A stretch of 64,000 bases of DNA from an uncultured Dehalococcoidia bacterium. GTDB lineage: Bacteria > Chloroflexota > Dehalococcoidia > Lucifugimonadales > Lucifugimonadaceae. Location: the NCBI GenBank assembly GCA_951812795.1, contig OX638325.1:372001-436000 (forward strand). The letters are read 5' to 3'. The notes below the pieces were generated by a model. It saw nothing but the letters and a program-made list of their open reading frames with translations. It made no database searches and was not told where the DNA came from. Shown here in pieces: positions 1 to 9,206 of this stretch (the first letter of the stretch is position 1; each line of letters opens with the position of its first letter). A program made the translations under genes and the position numbers.

Positions 1-1378
1 CTTTTTCCACTGTCATCTCGACACGCTCAGCGATCTCCTCGATCGTGGGTTTGCGGTCGTATTCCTGCGCAAGCTCACGAGATGCACGTCGAACTTTGTT
101 CAACGCTTCGTACATGTGAACCGGGATACGGACAGTCCGCGACTGGTCGGCGATCGCACGTGTGACACCCTGTCGGATCCACCATGTTGCGTAGGTACTG
201 AACTTGAAGCCCTTGCGGTAGTCGAACTTGTCGATCGCCCGCATCAAACCGATATTGCCTTCTTGGATCAAGTCCTCAAAGGTCAGGCCACGGTTGGTGT
301 ACTTCTTGGCAACGCTCACCACAAGGCGAAGGTTGGCCTTGCCGAGGTGGTCGCGCGCCTTTTCGCCGTCGTGCTTGATGGACGAAAGGTGCGATTCGAG
401 GATCGAACTGGCCTCGGTGAGGTAGGACTCGTGCCACGGCTCGATGCCTTCGTCGACGGCCAAGTCCTCGATCTTCAATTCCGGCGGCATCACGAGACTC
501 AGGTCGGAAGGCAACAGGCTCGAAAGGATAGCTAGCTCGCGGACGAGCAGACTCGTCTTGTCCAGTCGTCGTTTCAGACGCGCGTCTTTAGTGTTGAGTT
601 TCTGGGCTTTCTTGCCACGCCCTTTCTGCGCCGTCTCGTCAAAGACGCCGAAGCGTTCCATTAAGTTCGTGGTCTCGTAAATCTCGAGCGTGTCCGCCAG
701 GTAGCGGAGCAGGAGTTCGTATGGCGGCAACTTACTGAGGTCTTTGACCTGGGTATCGCGCGCCGCGTTGATCATCGTGCGGTATTCGAAATCGACCAGC
801 AACTGCTCAAGTGTGACGGGTTTTGGCTTCCCCATGTAGGTCGCAACTTGGTCTGCAATCTGCGCAAGTCGGCTCAATCGGCGCAACACGATGGCGACAA
901 CGCCCACCGCCTCGACCGGAGAAGGATTGTCGGGCAATTGGTCTCGATTACGCGGGTATTCTTTGAAACCGTGGACAGTCAAGAGAGTACCGCGGATGTC
1001 CCATTCGATGCGTTCCAACCAGTTGGCGGATTCGACGCGCTGCGAGAGCATCGCCTCGTCGGCTTTGCTCAACAACTGAACATCGCCGATCTCGCGGAGG
1101 TACATCCTGACGTTGTCGTCGGTTGCAGAATCTTCCGTTGCGGCGGCGGCCGGGTTGATTTCCGGACCTTCTTCTCGCGCGGCCTCCCACGCTTCAAGTT
1201 CGGTCGACGCGTTTGCTGCGCCGATTGACGGCGCGCCTTCGTCGTCCGACGACAAATCAGCAAAACTAAAGGTGCCTCCTTCGGTCTGAGGCATCACGGC
1301 AGTGCCAGTTTCGCTGGTTGTCAAGTCCGTCTCGTCGTCGGAGGCGTCGTCAACTCGAGTGTTGGCAATTGTCACCAA
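1..1378 (-). CDS. rpoD: Primary sigma-70 factor (RpoD/SigA), C-terminus off the left edge
   Basis: Housekeeping sigma factor that directs RNA polymerase to promoters. The reverse strand reads continuously from the left edge. An acidic N-terminal stretch is followed by region 1.2 ([14 protein letters not shown]), a long non-conserved spacer, then region 2 with [28 protein letters not shown] and [13 protein letters not shown], which are the core-binding and -10 recognition helices. Region 3 begins with [12 protein letters not shown]. Region 4, which reads the -35 box, lies outside the window. Start chosen at TTG 1378 behind an AAGGGA ribosome site; GTG 1375 and ATG 1294 are alternatives. The long spacer and intact regions 1.2-3 fit a group 1 sigma rather than an ECF factor. 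Confidence 0.95.
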   Translation of the reverse strand, partial: MVTIANTRVDDASDDETDLTTSETGTAVMPQTEGGTFSFADLSSDDEGAPSIGAANASTELEAWEAAREEGPEINPAAAATEDSATDDNVRMYLREIGDVQLLSKADEAMLSQRVESANWLERIEWDIRGTLLTVHGFKEYPRNRDQLPDNPSPVEAVGVVAIVLRRLSRLAQIADQVATYMGKPKPVTLEQLLVDFEYRTMINAARDTQVKDLSKLPPYELLLRYLADTLEIYETTNLMERFGVFDETAQKGRGKKAQKLNTKDARLKRRLDKTSLLVRELAILSSLLPSDLSLVMPPELKIEDLAVDEGIEPWHESYLTEASSILESHLSSIKHDGEKARDHLGKANLRLVVSVAKKYTNRGLTFEDLIQEGNIGLMRAIDKFDYRKGFKFSTYATWWIRQGVTRAIADQSRTVRIPVHMYEALNKVRRASRELAQEYDRKPTIEEIAERVEMTVEK

Positions 1379-1859
1379 TTGATCGGTTCCCTTTCGTGTA
1401 ATCGTTCTGACAATCGATTTGCGTTCAGTGGTTGTTTGTAAATCCTGCAATCCCAGGCTTGCGAAGGGCCATTTCTCGCGGCGTTTCTGATACGATGTCG
1501 CTCAAACGTAGTAACTTCGCCATGTTCGTCGGTTCCAGCAACCGTGAGCAAGCGTAGTACGTTGGTCTGGCAAGAGTGGTGCGGATCGCACACAGACCAT
1601 TTTCTAGGAATGGGGTTTGCCTCTTCTAGGTGCTACGACGCAAGTTGCGACGAAGTTTCGTTTGTGCTTTGAGCTGTTCCACGCGGCGCGATTCGTAGCA
1701 AATAGAAAACGAGCCAGTGCGGAAGTTCCTAGTTTAGCAGGATTCGTAATTTCGCGTGTAAATGGATTCGCGTCGGAAAATGTGCCGCTTAATCTTGGCG
1801 TCAAACGTTCCTTCACAGGGTCGGGAACGAGCGCGGATACGAAACATCAACGGTGGGCA
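1379..1859. other. Intergenic stretch with no recognised gene
   Basis: This 480-nt gap separates the sigma factor start from the stop of the next minus-strand gene. Small open frames occur on both strands but none has a convincing ribosome site or recognisable protein sequence. No tRNA-like T-arm or repeat of the families seen elsewhere was found. It probably holds the sigma factor promoter. Confidence 0.5.
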
Positions 1860-2891
1860 TTAGTCCCAATTGATAACGAACTTGCCAGGTGCTCCCGCCT
1901 CAAATCGTTGGTAGGCAGACGGTACTTCTTCGATATCGCAACGACCGGTGATCAAACTTCCCAGAGGCACGCCTCGGCGGGCGGTAAACATTGCCGCCTC
2001 CTCGAGCCCGTGCGTACTGAAGGTCCATGACCCAACCAACGTCAAGTGCCGATGAATGATGTCCGGGCTAGGTTCGACATGGAAATCGCCACCTTCCCCG
2101 ACGAAACAACAACGTCCGAAGATGCGCGTCGACTGGACCGCGGCGAGGCGCGTAGCATGCAGTCCGATGGCCTCCAGCGTGGCATCGGCACCTTCACCGT
2201 GAGTTAGGTCGACAATCTGCTCGACAGCGGACCCATCGCTGTTGTCAACGATTTCCCACGCGCCGGCGGACTTCGCCATCTCCAATCGCTCGCCGGAGAT
2301 GTCGACCGAGATCACGCGCGCACCCATCGCAGCGGCGAATATCACACCAGCCAGACCGACCGGACCGGCTCCAAATATCGCAATCGTGTCGAGACCAGAG
2401 AGTTGTAGCTTCTTCAATCCGTGGAACGCCGTGCTCGCGCCGCATGCAAGAAAGGCGCCGACCTCGAAACTCAAGTCGTCGGGCAATGTTAAGCACGTAG
2501 ACGAATGAGCGATCATGTAGTCGCCGTGTCCGCCGTGCCGGCCATATCCATGTGTCATTCGACCAGACCAACGGCATAGCTGCGACCACCCCGTTCTGCA
2601 AAAGCCGCATTCTCGACAACCTTCGTAGTGGTGTTGCATGATGCGATCGCCGATCCGCAATCCTTGGACGCCGTCACCGATCGCCGCGACCTCGCCGCAA
2701 GGCTCATGACCAGGCCGCACTGGAGGTCGTTCCATTTCTTCCGGCGGTAAAGTCGAGCGATATCGATGCAGGTCAGAGCCACACATCCCTGATGAACGCA
2801 TCCTGAGCAACACATATCCGGGGCCTGGCTCCTCATCCGGATAGTCGATGACTTCAGAACGGTGGTCGCCTAGGAATCTGATCCCTCGCAT
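1860..2891 (-). CDS. Zinc-dependent alcohol dehydrogenase (MDR superfamily)
   Basis: NAD(P)-dependent medium-chain dehydrogenase of 343 residues, probably acting on an alcohol or polyol. The catalytic zinc site is indicated by MCGSDLHRY and RPGHEPCGEV. The structural zinc cysteines lie in CRECGFCRTGWSQLC. The Rossmann nucleotide-binding loop is IFGAGPVGLAG. The open frame extends upstream to 3059, but ATG 2891 is preferred: it has a strong GGGAGG site seven bases upstream and starts with MRGIRF, as family members do. It is divergent from the aminotransferase at 3044, so the 152-bp gap likely carries promoters for both. The exact substrate cannot be read from sequence. It is related to, but clearly distinct from, the three zinc dehydrogenases at 28.3-31.7 kb. 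Confidence 0.88.
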   Translation of the reverse strand: MRGIRFLGDHRSEVIDYPDEEPGPGYVLLRMRSSGMCGSDLHRYRSTLPPEEMERPPVRPGHEPCGEVAAIGDGVQGLRIGDRIMQHHYEGCRECGFCRTGWSQLCRWSGRMTHGYGRHGGHGDYMIAHSSTCLTLPDDLSFEVGAFLACGASTAFHGLKKLQLSGLDTIAIFGAGPVGLAGVIFAAAMGARVISVDISGERLEMAKSAGAWEIVDNSDGSAVEQIVDLTHGEGADATLEAIGLHATRLAAVQSTRIFGRCCFVGEGGDFHVEPSPDIIHRHLTLVGSWTFSTHGLEEAAMFTARRGVPLGSLITGRCDIEEVPSAYQRFEAGAPGKFVINWD

Positions 2892-3043
2892 CGCAGAACC
2901 TCCCCGGATTTTGGCCAACGGAACGGCGCCGTTGTCCCTCATTTTGCTCGTTCGATGCAGGAAGTCTAACGTGCATTTAGACTCTGCATCCACTTGCCAA
3001 TACAATTCGTGAAGTTGACTCAACAGATCGGAGTTAGTCGCAC

Positions 3044-4255
3044 ATGACAGCAACCACAACGCGGTTTAGTTACGAAGGCCTATTCTCGGAGAGGTCGGAA
3101 GATTCGCCCATCAATAGTGTTGCCCACGCCGAATACGACTTCGCGGTCGCATATCCAGCTCCCGAAACGTCGCCGATGGACGGGTTGATCGGCGCTTTGC
3201 AGACGGCGATGGACTCGCGCGGCGATGAGGTGGCCCGGCAAATGGCCTACTATCCACAGCCGGCGGGTTCGCCTGAACTGCGCGAGTATGCCGCTTGGAA
3301 GCTCGAGTACGACCGCGGCTTCAAGGTGGGTATCGACGACATCTTGATTACCGCTGGTTCCGGCGAAGCGATCGGACTTGCGATTCAGGCTCTGACGAAC
3401 CCCGGCGATACCGCCATCACCGAGCACTTCGTATACAGCGGAACCCTCAACCAGTTGCAACGCTTCGGCAATACCGTTTATGGATCCGAAACCGATGACG
3501 ACGGATTGGTGCCTGAAGCGCTGGACGAAATGATCACGAAACTGTCGGCAAAAGGCAAAAAGCCGAAGATGATCTACACCATCGCGGAACACCAGAACCC
3601 GATGGGGCCTACGCTGCCGTTGGAACGACGCGAAGCTATTCTAGAGATCGCACATCGGCACGGTGTCCCGATAGTCGAAGATGAGTGTTACGTCGATCTA
3701 CGTTTCGACGGTGAGATCCAACCTGCCTTCCGAACTCTCGACGACTCGGGGATCGTTATCCACGTCGCATCGTTCTCCAAGCTGCTCGCGCCGGGCCTTC
3801 GCATGGGCTATTTCACGGCAGCGCCGGAGGTCCTACGACGGGCAATGAGCTGCAAGATCGGCTCCGGCCCCAACCAGTTCGCAAGCTACGCAATCGAAGG
3901 ATTCCTGCGAAACAGTCTCGACGAACACCGGGAACGTTTCAATCCCCTGCTAAAGCAGAAGTGCAACGCGATGGACGAATCGCTGTCGGACAATTTCACG
4001 GACGTCGGCGCAACATGGTCGAAGCCCCAAGGCGGTTGCTACACCTGGCTAACCATGCCCGAAGGAACTGACATCACGGCACCGCGGGATGAAATTTTCG
4101 CTGAAGGCGTCGGTTACAACGGTGGCGTCGGCTTCGCGCCAAACGGCGACGGCCAGAACTGCGCTCGCCTGTGCTTCGCCTTTGAGACGCCAGAGAAGTG
4201 CTACGACGGCATCGAGAAACTAGCCAAACTCTTCAAGAAACGCGGCTTGATGTAA
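3044..4255 (+). CDS. PLP-dependent aminotransferase, class I/II fold (2-aminoadipate transaminase-like)
   Basis: Fold type I aminotransferase of 403 residues in the MocR/LysN-like subgroup without a DNA-binding domain. The PLP lysine is in HVASFSKLLAPGLRMGY. The substrate loop YYPQPAGSPELREY and the cofactor-binding stretch AEHQNPMGPTLPLERR match the class I/II pattern. The start ATG 3044 follows a CGGAG site ten bases upstream. It probably transaminates an aliphatic or aromatic 2-amino acid to its oxo acid, with specificity unresolved. It is transcribed divergently from a zinc dehydrogenase, which suggests joint use in one catabolic route, though this is inference. Confidence 0.85.
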   Translation: MTATTTRFSYEGLFSERSEDSPINSVAHAEYDFAVAYPAPETSPMDGLIGALQTAMDSRGDEVARQMAYYPQPAGSPELREYAAWKLEYDRGFKVGIDDILITAGSGEAIGLAIQALTNPGDTAITEHFVYSGTLNQLQRFGNTVYGSETDDDGLVPEALDEMITKLSAKGKKPKMIYTIAEHQNPMGPTLPLERREAILEIAHRHGVPIVEDECYVDLRFDGEIQPAFRTLDDSGIVIHVASFSKLLAPGLRMGYFTAAPEVLRRAMSCKIGSGPNQFASYAIEGFLRNSLDEHRERFNPLLKQKCNAMDESLSDNFTDVGATWSKPQGGCYTWLTMPEGTDITAPRDEIFAEGVGYNGGVGFAPNGDGQNCARLCFAFETPEKCYDGIEKLAKLFKKRGLM

Positions 4256-4292
4256 CACAGGTTTCGTCAAAGCCGCTGGATTGATCGCCGTC

Positions 4293-4320
4293 CGTCACTC
4301 CGTCGTACGCCGGAATCCAC
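4293..4320. repeat. Degenerate copy of the cgtcatt...ggaatcc palindromic repeat
   Basis: The stretch reads cgtcactccgtcgtacgccgg followed by aatccac. It matches the family A repeats found at 33.0, 34.0, 35.2, 47.5 and 48.2 kb, with the inverted arms degraded. It sits in the convergent gap between the aminotransferase and fbp. Confidence 0.6.
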
Positions 4321-4347
4321 GGGCGCCTGGCAATAGGAAAGCTGCCT

Positions 4348-5328
4348 CTAACTTCCGTGGAATTTTCCCAGAAGTTTGACCTCTTTGGAATTGCCGATGT
4401 ACATCGGTGTCCGGTGATGCAGTTGATCAGGCTCTAAGTCCCGAATACGGGCAGTACCGTTGGTCGCCGCGCCACCTGCCTGCTCGGCAATGAACGCAAG
4501 CGGCGCGCACTCGAAAAGGAGACGCAACTTACCGCTTGGATTGCCCTTGTCGCCGGGATAGGCGTAGATGCCACCTTTCATCAGATTGCGGTGAAAGTCG
4601 GCGACTAGCGCGCCGATGTAGCGGCCGGTGTAGCCTTCGGATTTGACATGAGCGACCCAAGATTGGTCCGCGTCGTGCCATTTGGGCGAATTGCCTTCGT
4701 TCGCGGAGTAGACGAGTGATGATCCGTGCGAGCGTACGTTCTCGTTTGTAAGCAGATAGTCGCCTAGTGTCGGATCCAACGTGAAGAAGTGGACGCCGTC
4801 GCCGGAGGTATAGGCGAAGATGGTCGACGACCCGTAGAGCACGTATCCAGCCGCCAACATTTCGTTGCCGGGCCTCAGCACGTCAACTTGTCCCGCGGGA
4901 AATCCCTCGCTGAGCCGCCTATAGATGCCAAATATTGTGCCGATCGGCGCCGCCACGTCGATGTTGCTCGAGCCATCGACCGGATCAAAGACGACGACGT
5001 ATTCCCCGGTAACTGCCGCGTCTCCGCAATCGATCATCCCGGCATTCTCTTCCGAACTCATCGCGCAGACCAAACCGGTGGTCAGCAATGCCTCGGCAAC
5101 AACGTTGTCACCAATCACATCCAACTTCTGCTGATCGTCCCCGGTAACGTTCGCCACGCCTGCCGAACCGAAGAAATCACGCAACGCAGCCCGGTTGATC
5201 TCAGAGGAGATGAACTTCCCAGAGGATCCGATGGCGTTGAGCAGTATCGCCAGGTCCGACGGCGAAGCGAACTCATCGTTCGAGTTGTCCATTGCGTGCT
5301 GGAAAAGATTTGGTGGCGTAACCGGCAT
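4348..5328 (-). CDS. fbp: Fructose-1,6-bisphosphatase, class I
   Basis: Gluconeogenic phosphatase that hydrolyses fructose 1,6-bisphosphate to fructose 6-phosphate. At 326 residues it has the usual class I length. Diagnostic motifs are the metal site VVFDPVDGSSNIDV, the substrate segment GRYIGALVADFHRNLMKGGI, and the C-terminal signature YPGDKGNPSGKLRLLFE followed by CAPLAFIAEQAGG. It is divergent from fba (5536), so opposing steps of glycolysis and gluconeogenesis are encoded back to back. A perfect TATAAT lies on the minus strand at 5384-5379, giving a leader of about 45 bases. Confidence 0.95.
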   Translation of the reverse strand: MPVTPPNLFQHAMDNSNDEFASPSDLAILLNAIGSSGKFISSEINRAALRDFFGSAGVANVTGDDQQKLDVIGDNVVAEALLTTGLVCAMSSEENAGMIDCGDAAVTGEYVVVFDPVDGSSNIDVAAPIGTIFGIYRRLSEGFPAGQVDVLRPGNEMLAAGYVLYGSSTIFAYTSGDGVHFFTLDPTLGDYLLTNENVRSHGSSLVYSANEGNSPKWHDADQSWVAHVKSEGYTGRYIGALVADFHRNLMKGGIYAYPGDKGNPSGKLRLLFECAPLAFIAEQAGGAATNGTARIRDLEPDQLHHRTPMYIGNSKEVKLLGKFHGS

Positions 5329-5378
5329 ATTGCGGAATCCCAGAATTCGAGAGCATCAACAGGGGTTTTCGTGCCTGC

Positions 5379-5384
5379 ATTATA
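5379..5384 (-). promoter_or_regulatory. Candidate -10 box for fbp
   Basis: The minus strand reads TATAAT here, a perfect match to the sigma-70 -10 consensus, about 50 bases upstream of the fbp start. No good -35 hexamer is found 16-18 bases upstream, so the call rests on the -10 and its position. Confidence 0.45.
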
Positions 5385-5535
5385 TGCCCCAATTCGCCAG
5401 TCATCCGTTGTTCCAACGGCGACCAACTTCGGTGAATGCCGTATCATTTGCATCAAGCCGATATGGCATTTAACTCAGCGAAAATAGGGCATCGCCTGAG
5501 GGTCGGAACAGGTTTGAACGGGAGGATTTAAGACT

Positions 5536-6540
5536 ATGGACAACGAGCTTCACACTATCGCCAAAGCAATGGTCGCGAGGGGCAAGGGGATCCTCGCAGC
5601 GGACGAATCTACTGGCACTATCGGTCGTCGTTTGGCATCCATCAACATGCCAAACGAAGAGCCAAATCGCCAAGCGTGGCGGGAGCTCCTGTTCACTGCC
5701 GAAGGTTACGGCAAGTACATCAGCGGGGTCATCCTCTACGACGAGACGCTGCGGCAGTCCGCCGGCGATGGCACGCCGTTCGTGGACATCTTGCAAGCGG
5801 AAGGCGTCATTCCCGGAATAAAGGTCGACCAATCAACCAACCCGCTCGCCGGAGCCCCCGGAGAATTGACCACCGATGGCCTCGATGGGCTTCGAGATCG
5901 ATTGAACGAGTACTACGAACTCGGCGCGCGCTTCACGAAGTGGCGTGCCGTCATCACCATCGGTGACCACATCCCATCCGACTACTGCATCAACGTCAAT
6001 GCCCACGCGCTCGGCCGTTTCGCCGCACTTTCTCAAGAAGCCGGACTCGTCCCGATCGTCGAGCCGGAAGTTCTCATGGACGGCGATCACTCGATCGAAA
6101 TGTGCGAATGGGCAACGGAGCGGACGCTCAACAAGACTTTCGCCGAACTCAAGTCGCAACGCGTCGACCTCGAAGGCATGGTACTTAAACCCAACATGGT
6201 GCTCAGCGGTGCTGACGCGGCAGATCGCGCCGACGCACAGACCGTTGCACGCGCCACCGTTGACTGTTTCCGACGAACCATTCCTGCCGCAGTACCCGGC
6301 ATCGCCTTCCTCTCAGGAGGGCAGGGCGACGAAGAGGCGACCGTCAACCTGGATGCCATCAACAAGATAGCCAAAGCCGAAAACGCTCCTTGGGAGCTGA
6401 CATTCTCGTACGGACGCGGCCTGCAAGCCACACCGCTCGGCACGTGGGGCGGAAATCCTGACAACGTGCCAGCCGCCCAGAAGGCATTCATCGAACGCTC
6501 AATCGCCACTGCCGCCGCGCGCGAAGGCGAGTACGTTTAG
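5536..6540 (+). CDS. fba: Fructose-bisphosphate aldolase, class I
   Basis: Schiff-base aldolase that interconverts fructose 1,6-bisphosphate with dihydroxyacetone phosphate and glyceraldehyde 3-phosphate. At 334 residues it resembles the animal/plant-type class I enzyme. Key segments are GILAADESTGTIGRRL, the phosphate region SGVILYDETLRQ, KWRAVITIGD, PIVEPEVLMDGDH and the Schiff-base lysine in MVLKPNMVLSG. The C-terminal part has IAFLSGGQGDEEAT and LTFSYGRGLQ. ATG 5536 follows a strong GGGAGGA site. The M20 hydrolase gene starts immediately after its stop, suggesting co-transcription. Confidence 0.96.
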   Translation: MDNELHTIAKAMVARGKGILAADESTGTIGRRLASINMPNEEPNRQAWRELLFTAEGYGKYISGVILYDETLRQSAGDGTPFVDILQAEGVIPGIKVDQSTNPLAGAPGELTTDGLDGLRDRLNEYYELGARFTKWRAVITIGDHIPSDYCINVNAHALGRFAALSQEAGLVPIVEPEVLMDGDHSIEMCEWATERTLNKTFAELKSQRVDLEGMVLKPNMVLSGADAADRADAQTVARATVDCFRRTIPAAVPGIAFLSGGQGDEEATVNLDAINKIAKAENAPWELTFSYGRGLQATPLGTWGGNPDNVPAAQKAFIERSIATAAAREGEYV

Positions 6541-6542
6541 TG

Positions 6543-7712
6543 ATGCGAGACGATATCTACCGTCTCGTAGCAGAACGGCAAGACGAGATAGTCGCAACTC
6601 GTCGATTTTTGCACGCGATCCCTGAAACCGGTTTCCAAGAGGATGAAACGGCCGCGTACATTGCGCACCGCTTGAAGCGAACCGGGTTGGAAGTCCATGA
6701 GGGCCTCGGCGAAACGGGAATCGTAGCGACCCTTCAAGGCGGCAATCCAGGCCGAACGCTTGCAATCCGCGCTGACATTGACGCGTTGCCAATCGATGAG
6801 TTGACCGGGCTAGGATTCGCATCGACGAACGGTAACATGCATGCCTGCGGCCACGACGGTCACATCACAATGGCTTTGACCGCCGCCGAAATACTGGCGG
6901 CAAACCGAGATCGAATTGTCGGCGACGTTTCGTTCATTTTCCAGCCTTCAGAGGAGATCGCCCAAGGTGCGTTGGCGATGATAGCCGACGGAGCAATGGA
7001 TATCGCAAATCCCGATGTCGTCATCGGAACACACCTGTGGAACCAGATGCCCATGGGTTACGTCGGTGTCAACCAATCAACCGTTTTCGCAGCTGCCGAC
7101 ATATTCAAGATGACGGTTCGAGGTCATGGTGGCCATGGTGCGATGCCACACCTGACCGTTGATCCAGTCGTTGCCGCCGCTAACATCATCAACGCTTGTC
7201 AGACTGTGGTGGCTAGAGAGATCTCTCCTCAGGCCATGGGCGTCGTCACCTTCGGCAGCGTCCACGGCGGTTCAGCAGGAAACGTGATCGCCGACGAAGT
7301 CGAGATCCTCGGCACGATCCGTGCATACACTCCCGAAATCCACCGCATCATCTCGGAAGCCGTGCCCCGCATCACAGCGAACGTCGCAGAAGGCCTGAGG
7401 TGCGAAGCTAAATTCGAGCAGCTGGCCGGGTCGCCCGCCGTCATCAACAACCCCGATGTGGCCAATTGGGTTTCCCGACTTGCGATGCAGACGATCGGCG
7501 AGGATTCAGTCGGCGAGTATGAACCCATATCCGTCGGCGACGACATGGCCGAGTTCATGAACCGCGTCCCCGGCACATATTTCATCCTCGGCGCGTCGAA
7601 AGAAGGCACCGAAGGGCATCATAACGCCAAATTCGACTACGACGAAGCGTGTTTACCGATCGGAACAGAGATATTTGTTCGTGCGGCGTTGGATATCGAG
7701 GGGATGCCGTGA
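6543..7712 (+). CDS. M20 family metallo-amidohydrolase (hippurate/IAA-amide hydrolase type)
   Basis: Zinc-dependent amidohydrolase of the M20D group, which cleaves N-acyl or amide-linked amino acids. About 389 residues, of usual length. Metal-binding motifs are GNMHACGHDGHITM, the Glu-Glu pair in FQPSEEIAQG, GTHLWNQMP, and the terminal GHHNAKFDYDE. The dimerisation or lid domain begins near VRGHGGHGAMPH. GTG 6540, which overlaps the aldolase stop, is an alternative start one triplet upstream. The tight spacing (TAGTGATG) implies translational coupling with fba. The substrate is unknown; recycling of N-acylated amino acids is plausible. Confidence 0.9.
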   Translation: MRDDIYRLVAERQDEIVATRRFLHAIPETGFQEDETAAYIAHRLKRTGLEVHEGLGETGIVATLQGGNPGRTLAIRADIDALPIDELTGLGFASTNGNMHACGHDGHITMALTAAEILAANRDRIVGDVSFIFQPSEEIAQGALAMIADGAMDIANPDVVIGTHLWNQMPMGYVGVNQSTVFAAADIFKMTVRGHGGHGAMPHLTVDPVVAAANIINACQTVVAREISPQAMGVVTFGSVHGGSAGNVIADEVEILGTIRAYTPEIHRIISEAVPRITANVAEGLRCEAKFEQLAGSPAVINNPDVANWVSRLAMQTIGEDSVGEYEPISVGDDMAEFMNRVPGTYFILGASKEGTEGHHNAKFDYDEACLPIGTEIFVRAALDIEGMP

Positions 7713-7781
7713 GGCTGAACAAGAGAGCTACGTGATTTGGAGTGTGAAGTTACAGAGATTGACAAAAAAGCCCAACAATCG

Positions 7782-8059
7782 ATGATTAAACCAACCAACG
7801 TTAAGCCACTCAGTGGTTACAGATCTGGGTTGAGTTCGAGGACGGCGTTAGCGGAGAAATAGATCTTGGCGATTTGGCCACACGAGGCGTGTTCCGAAAA
7901 TGGGAAAATTGAGATTTCTTTGAAGACGTGAAGATCGGTCCCCATCGTGCGATCATCTGGGGCGATGGTGATGAGCTAGATATGTGTGCGGACTGGGCAT
8001 ATGTTGAGGTGACCGGCAAGTCTGTGGACGAGATTAGGCACCAGTTCAGCCATGCCTGA
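7782..8059 (+). pseudogene. Decayed DUF2442 gene
   Basis: The beginning MIKPTNVKPLSGYR matches the start of DUF2442 proteins. A one-base shift near 7825 is needed to continue as WVEFEDGVSGEIDLGDLA and then TRGVFRKWEN. An in-frame TGA follows, after which DFFEDVKIGPHRAIIWGDGD and ELDMCADWAYVEV continue to the TGA at 8057. So one frameshift and one nonsense codon break a small gene of about 90 codons. Small DUF2442 proteins commonly sit beside DUF4160 proteins, and such pairs have been suggested to act like toxin-antitoxin modules. The next gene is DUF4160, so the pair is intact in order but not in reading frame. Confidence 0.8.
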
Positions 8060-8311
8060 ACTTTCGCGGTTTAAGGCATCCGCATCAGCCTACTTATCCC
8101 AGACCACCAGCCGCCTCACATTCAAGCGACCTACGGCGAATTCGAGGCATCTTTCGATATCGCCCCAAAAACAATCTCCGATGGGTACCTGCCACACCGA
8201 GCGCGCCGACTAGCAATCGAGTGGATGACGATACACCAGACCGAGCTAATGACTGCGTGGGACAGGTTGCAAAACGGGCAATCCTTCAGTAGGATCGCAC
8301 CGTTACCCTAG
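8052..8311 (+). pseudogene. Decayed DUF4160 gene
   Basis: The start MPELSRF (ATG 8052, overlapping the DUF2442 end) is typical of DUF4160. One base is missing right after it. In the shifted frame the rest is intact: GIRISLLIPDHQPPHIQA, TYGEFEASFDIAPKTI, DGYLPHRARRLAIEWM and HQTELMTAWDRLQ, ending at TAG 8309. The core PPHI-A-YGE-EA pattern is the family signature. A single-base deletion is the only visible lesion, so a sequencing error is possible, but the neighbouring DUF2442 gene carries two further lesions, which favours real decay. Confidence 0.82.
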
Positions 8312-8323
8312 CCATCGAGCACA

Positions 8324-9115
8324 TCAATAAACCGGCGCCGCTCCACCGTCGACGTTGACAGCTGATCCTGAAACGTAGCTCGCGGCGGGGGAGCACAGGA
8401 ACGCGATCACGTCGCCAGCCTCTTGCGCCTCTCCGATGCGACCAAGCGGCACTCCTCCACCGAACGAATCCCAGTGGTCTTCCAGCGAATAGGACGGATC
8501 TTCGGCATTCGCAGCTTCCCAGCGGATTCGGTGCTGCCGACTCTTCAGAACGCCGACACAGACCGTGTTGACGCGAATGCCATACTCACCGAACTCTTTC
8601 GACCATGCCTTGGTCAGCGAAATACCGGCTGCGCGAGACAGAGAGGTGGGTTGACTTCCGCCAGCCGACGCTTTGCCGCCCGGTGTGGTGGTGTTGCAGA
8701 TGGCGCCGCAGTCGGACTGCTTGAGATAGGGGAGAGCGTAACGGGTCATATAGATCGCTCCTTTAACCTTCAAGTTAAAGTCGATATCCAGCTGTTCGTT
8801 CGTCATGTCCTCGAAATTCGACGCAGATGAGGTGCCAGCGTTGTTGACCAAAATGTCGATCCCGCCGAGTTGATCCGCTGCACCTTCCACCGCACTCTTC
8901 ACCGCATCCTCGTTAGAGACATCTGCCGGGGCCGCAATCACGCTGCTGCCCGTTTCGCCACCAATCTCAGCGGCAACAGCCTCGAGGTCGGCCCGCGTCC
9001 TAGATACCAAAGCGACACTTGCACCTTCAGCCGCCATTCGGTACGCAGCTGCTTTACCGATACCGTCGCTCGCTCCTGTTACGATCGCTACTTTTCCTGC
9101 TAACCCAAGATCCAT
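8324..9115 (-). CDS. SDR family oxidoreductase with non-canonical active site (copy 1)
   Basis: Short-chain dehydrogenase/reductase of 263 residues. The Rossmann motif TGASDGIG (residues 13-20) and the NNAG motif (91-94) are intact, so NAD(P) binding is expected. The usual catalytic YxxxK is replaced by T157-S-L-S-R161 in QPTSLSRAAGISLTK. The C-terminus has the conserved FLCSPAASYVSGSAVNVDGG. The gene follows its paralogue at 9207 in the same direction. Some SDR subfamilies lack the Tyr/Lys pair and act as non-classical reductases or binding proteins, so activity is uncertain. The start ATG 9115 follows a GAAAGGAAA site. Confidence 0.88.
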   Translation of the reverse strand: MDLGLAGKVAIVTGASDGIGKAAAYRMAAEGASVALVSRTRADLEAVAAEIGGETGSSVIAAPADVSNEDAVKSAVEGAADQLGGIDILVNNAGTSSASNFEDMTNEQLDIDFNLKVKGAIYMTRYALPYLKQSDCGAICNTTTPGGKASAGGSQPTSLSRAAGISLTKAWSKEFGEYGIRVNTVCVGVLKSRQHRIRWEAANAEDPSYSLEDHWDSFGGGVPLGRIGEAQEAGDVIAFLCSPAASYVSGSAVNVDGGAAPVY

Positions 9116-9206
9116 CTCGTCAATTTCCTTTCTTGATGCCGGACCGGATCGATCCGATCCTCAGCCGAATTCTTTAGCCTAAATTGAAAGTATCGCGGCG
9201 CGCGGC

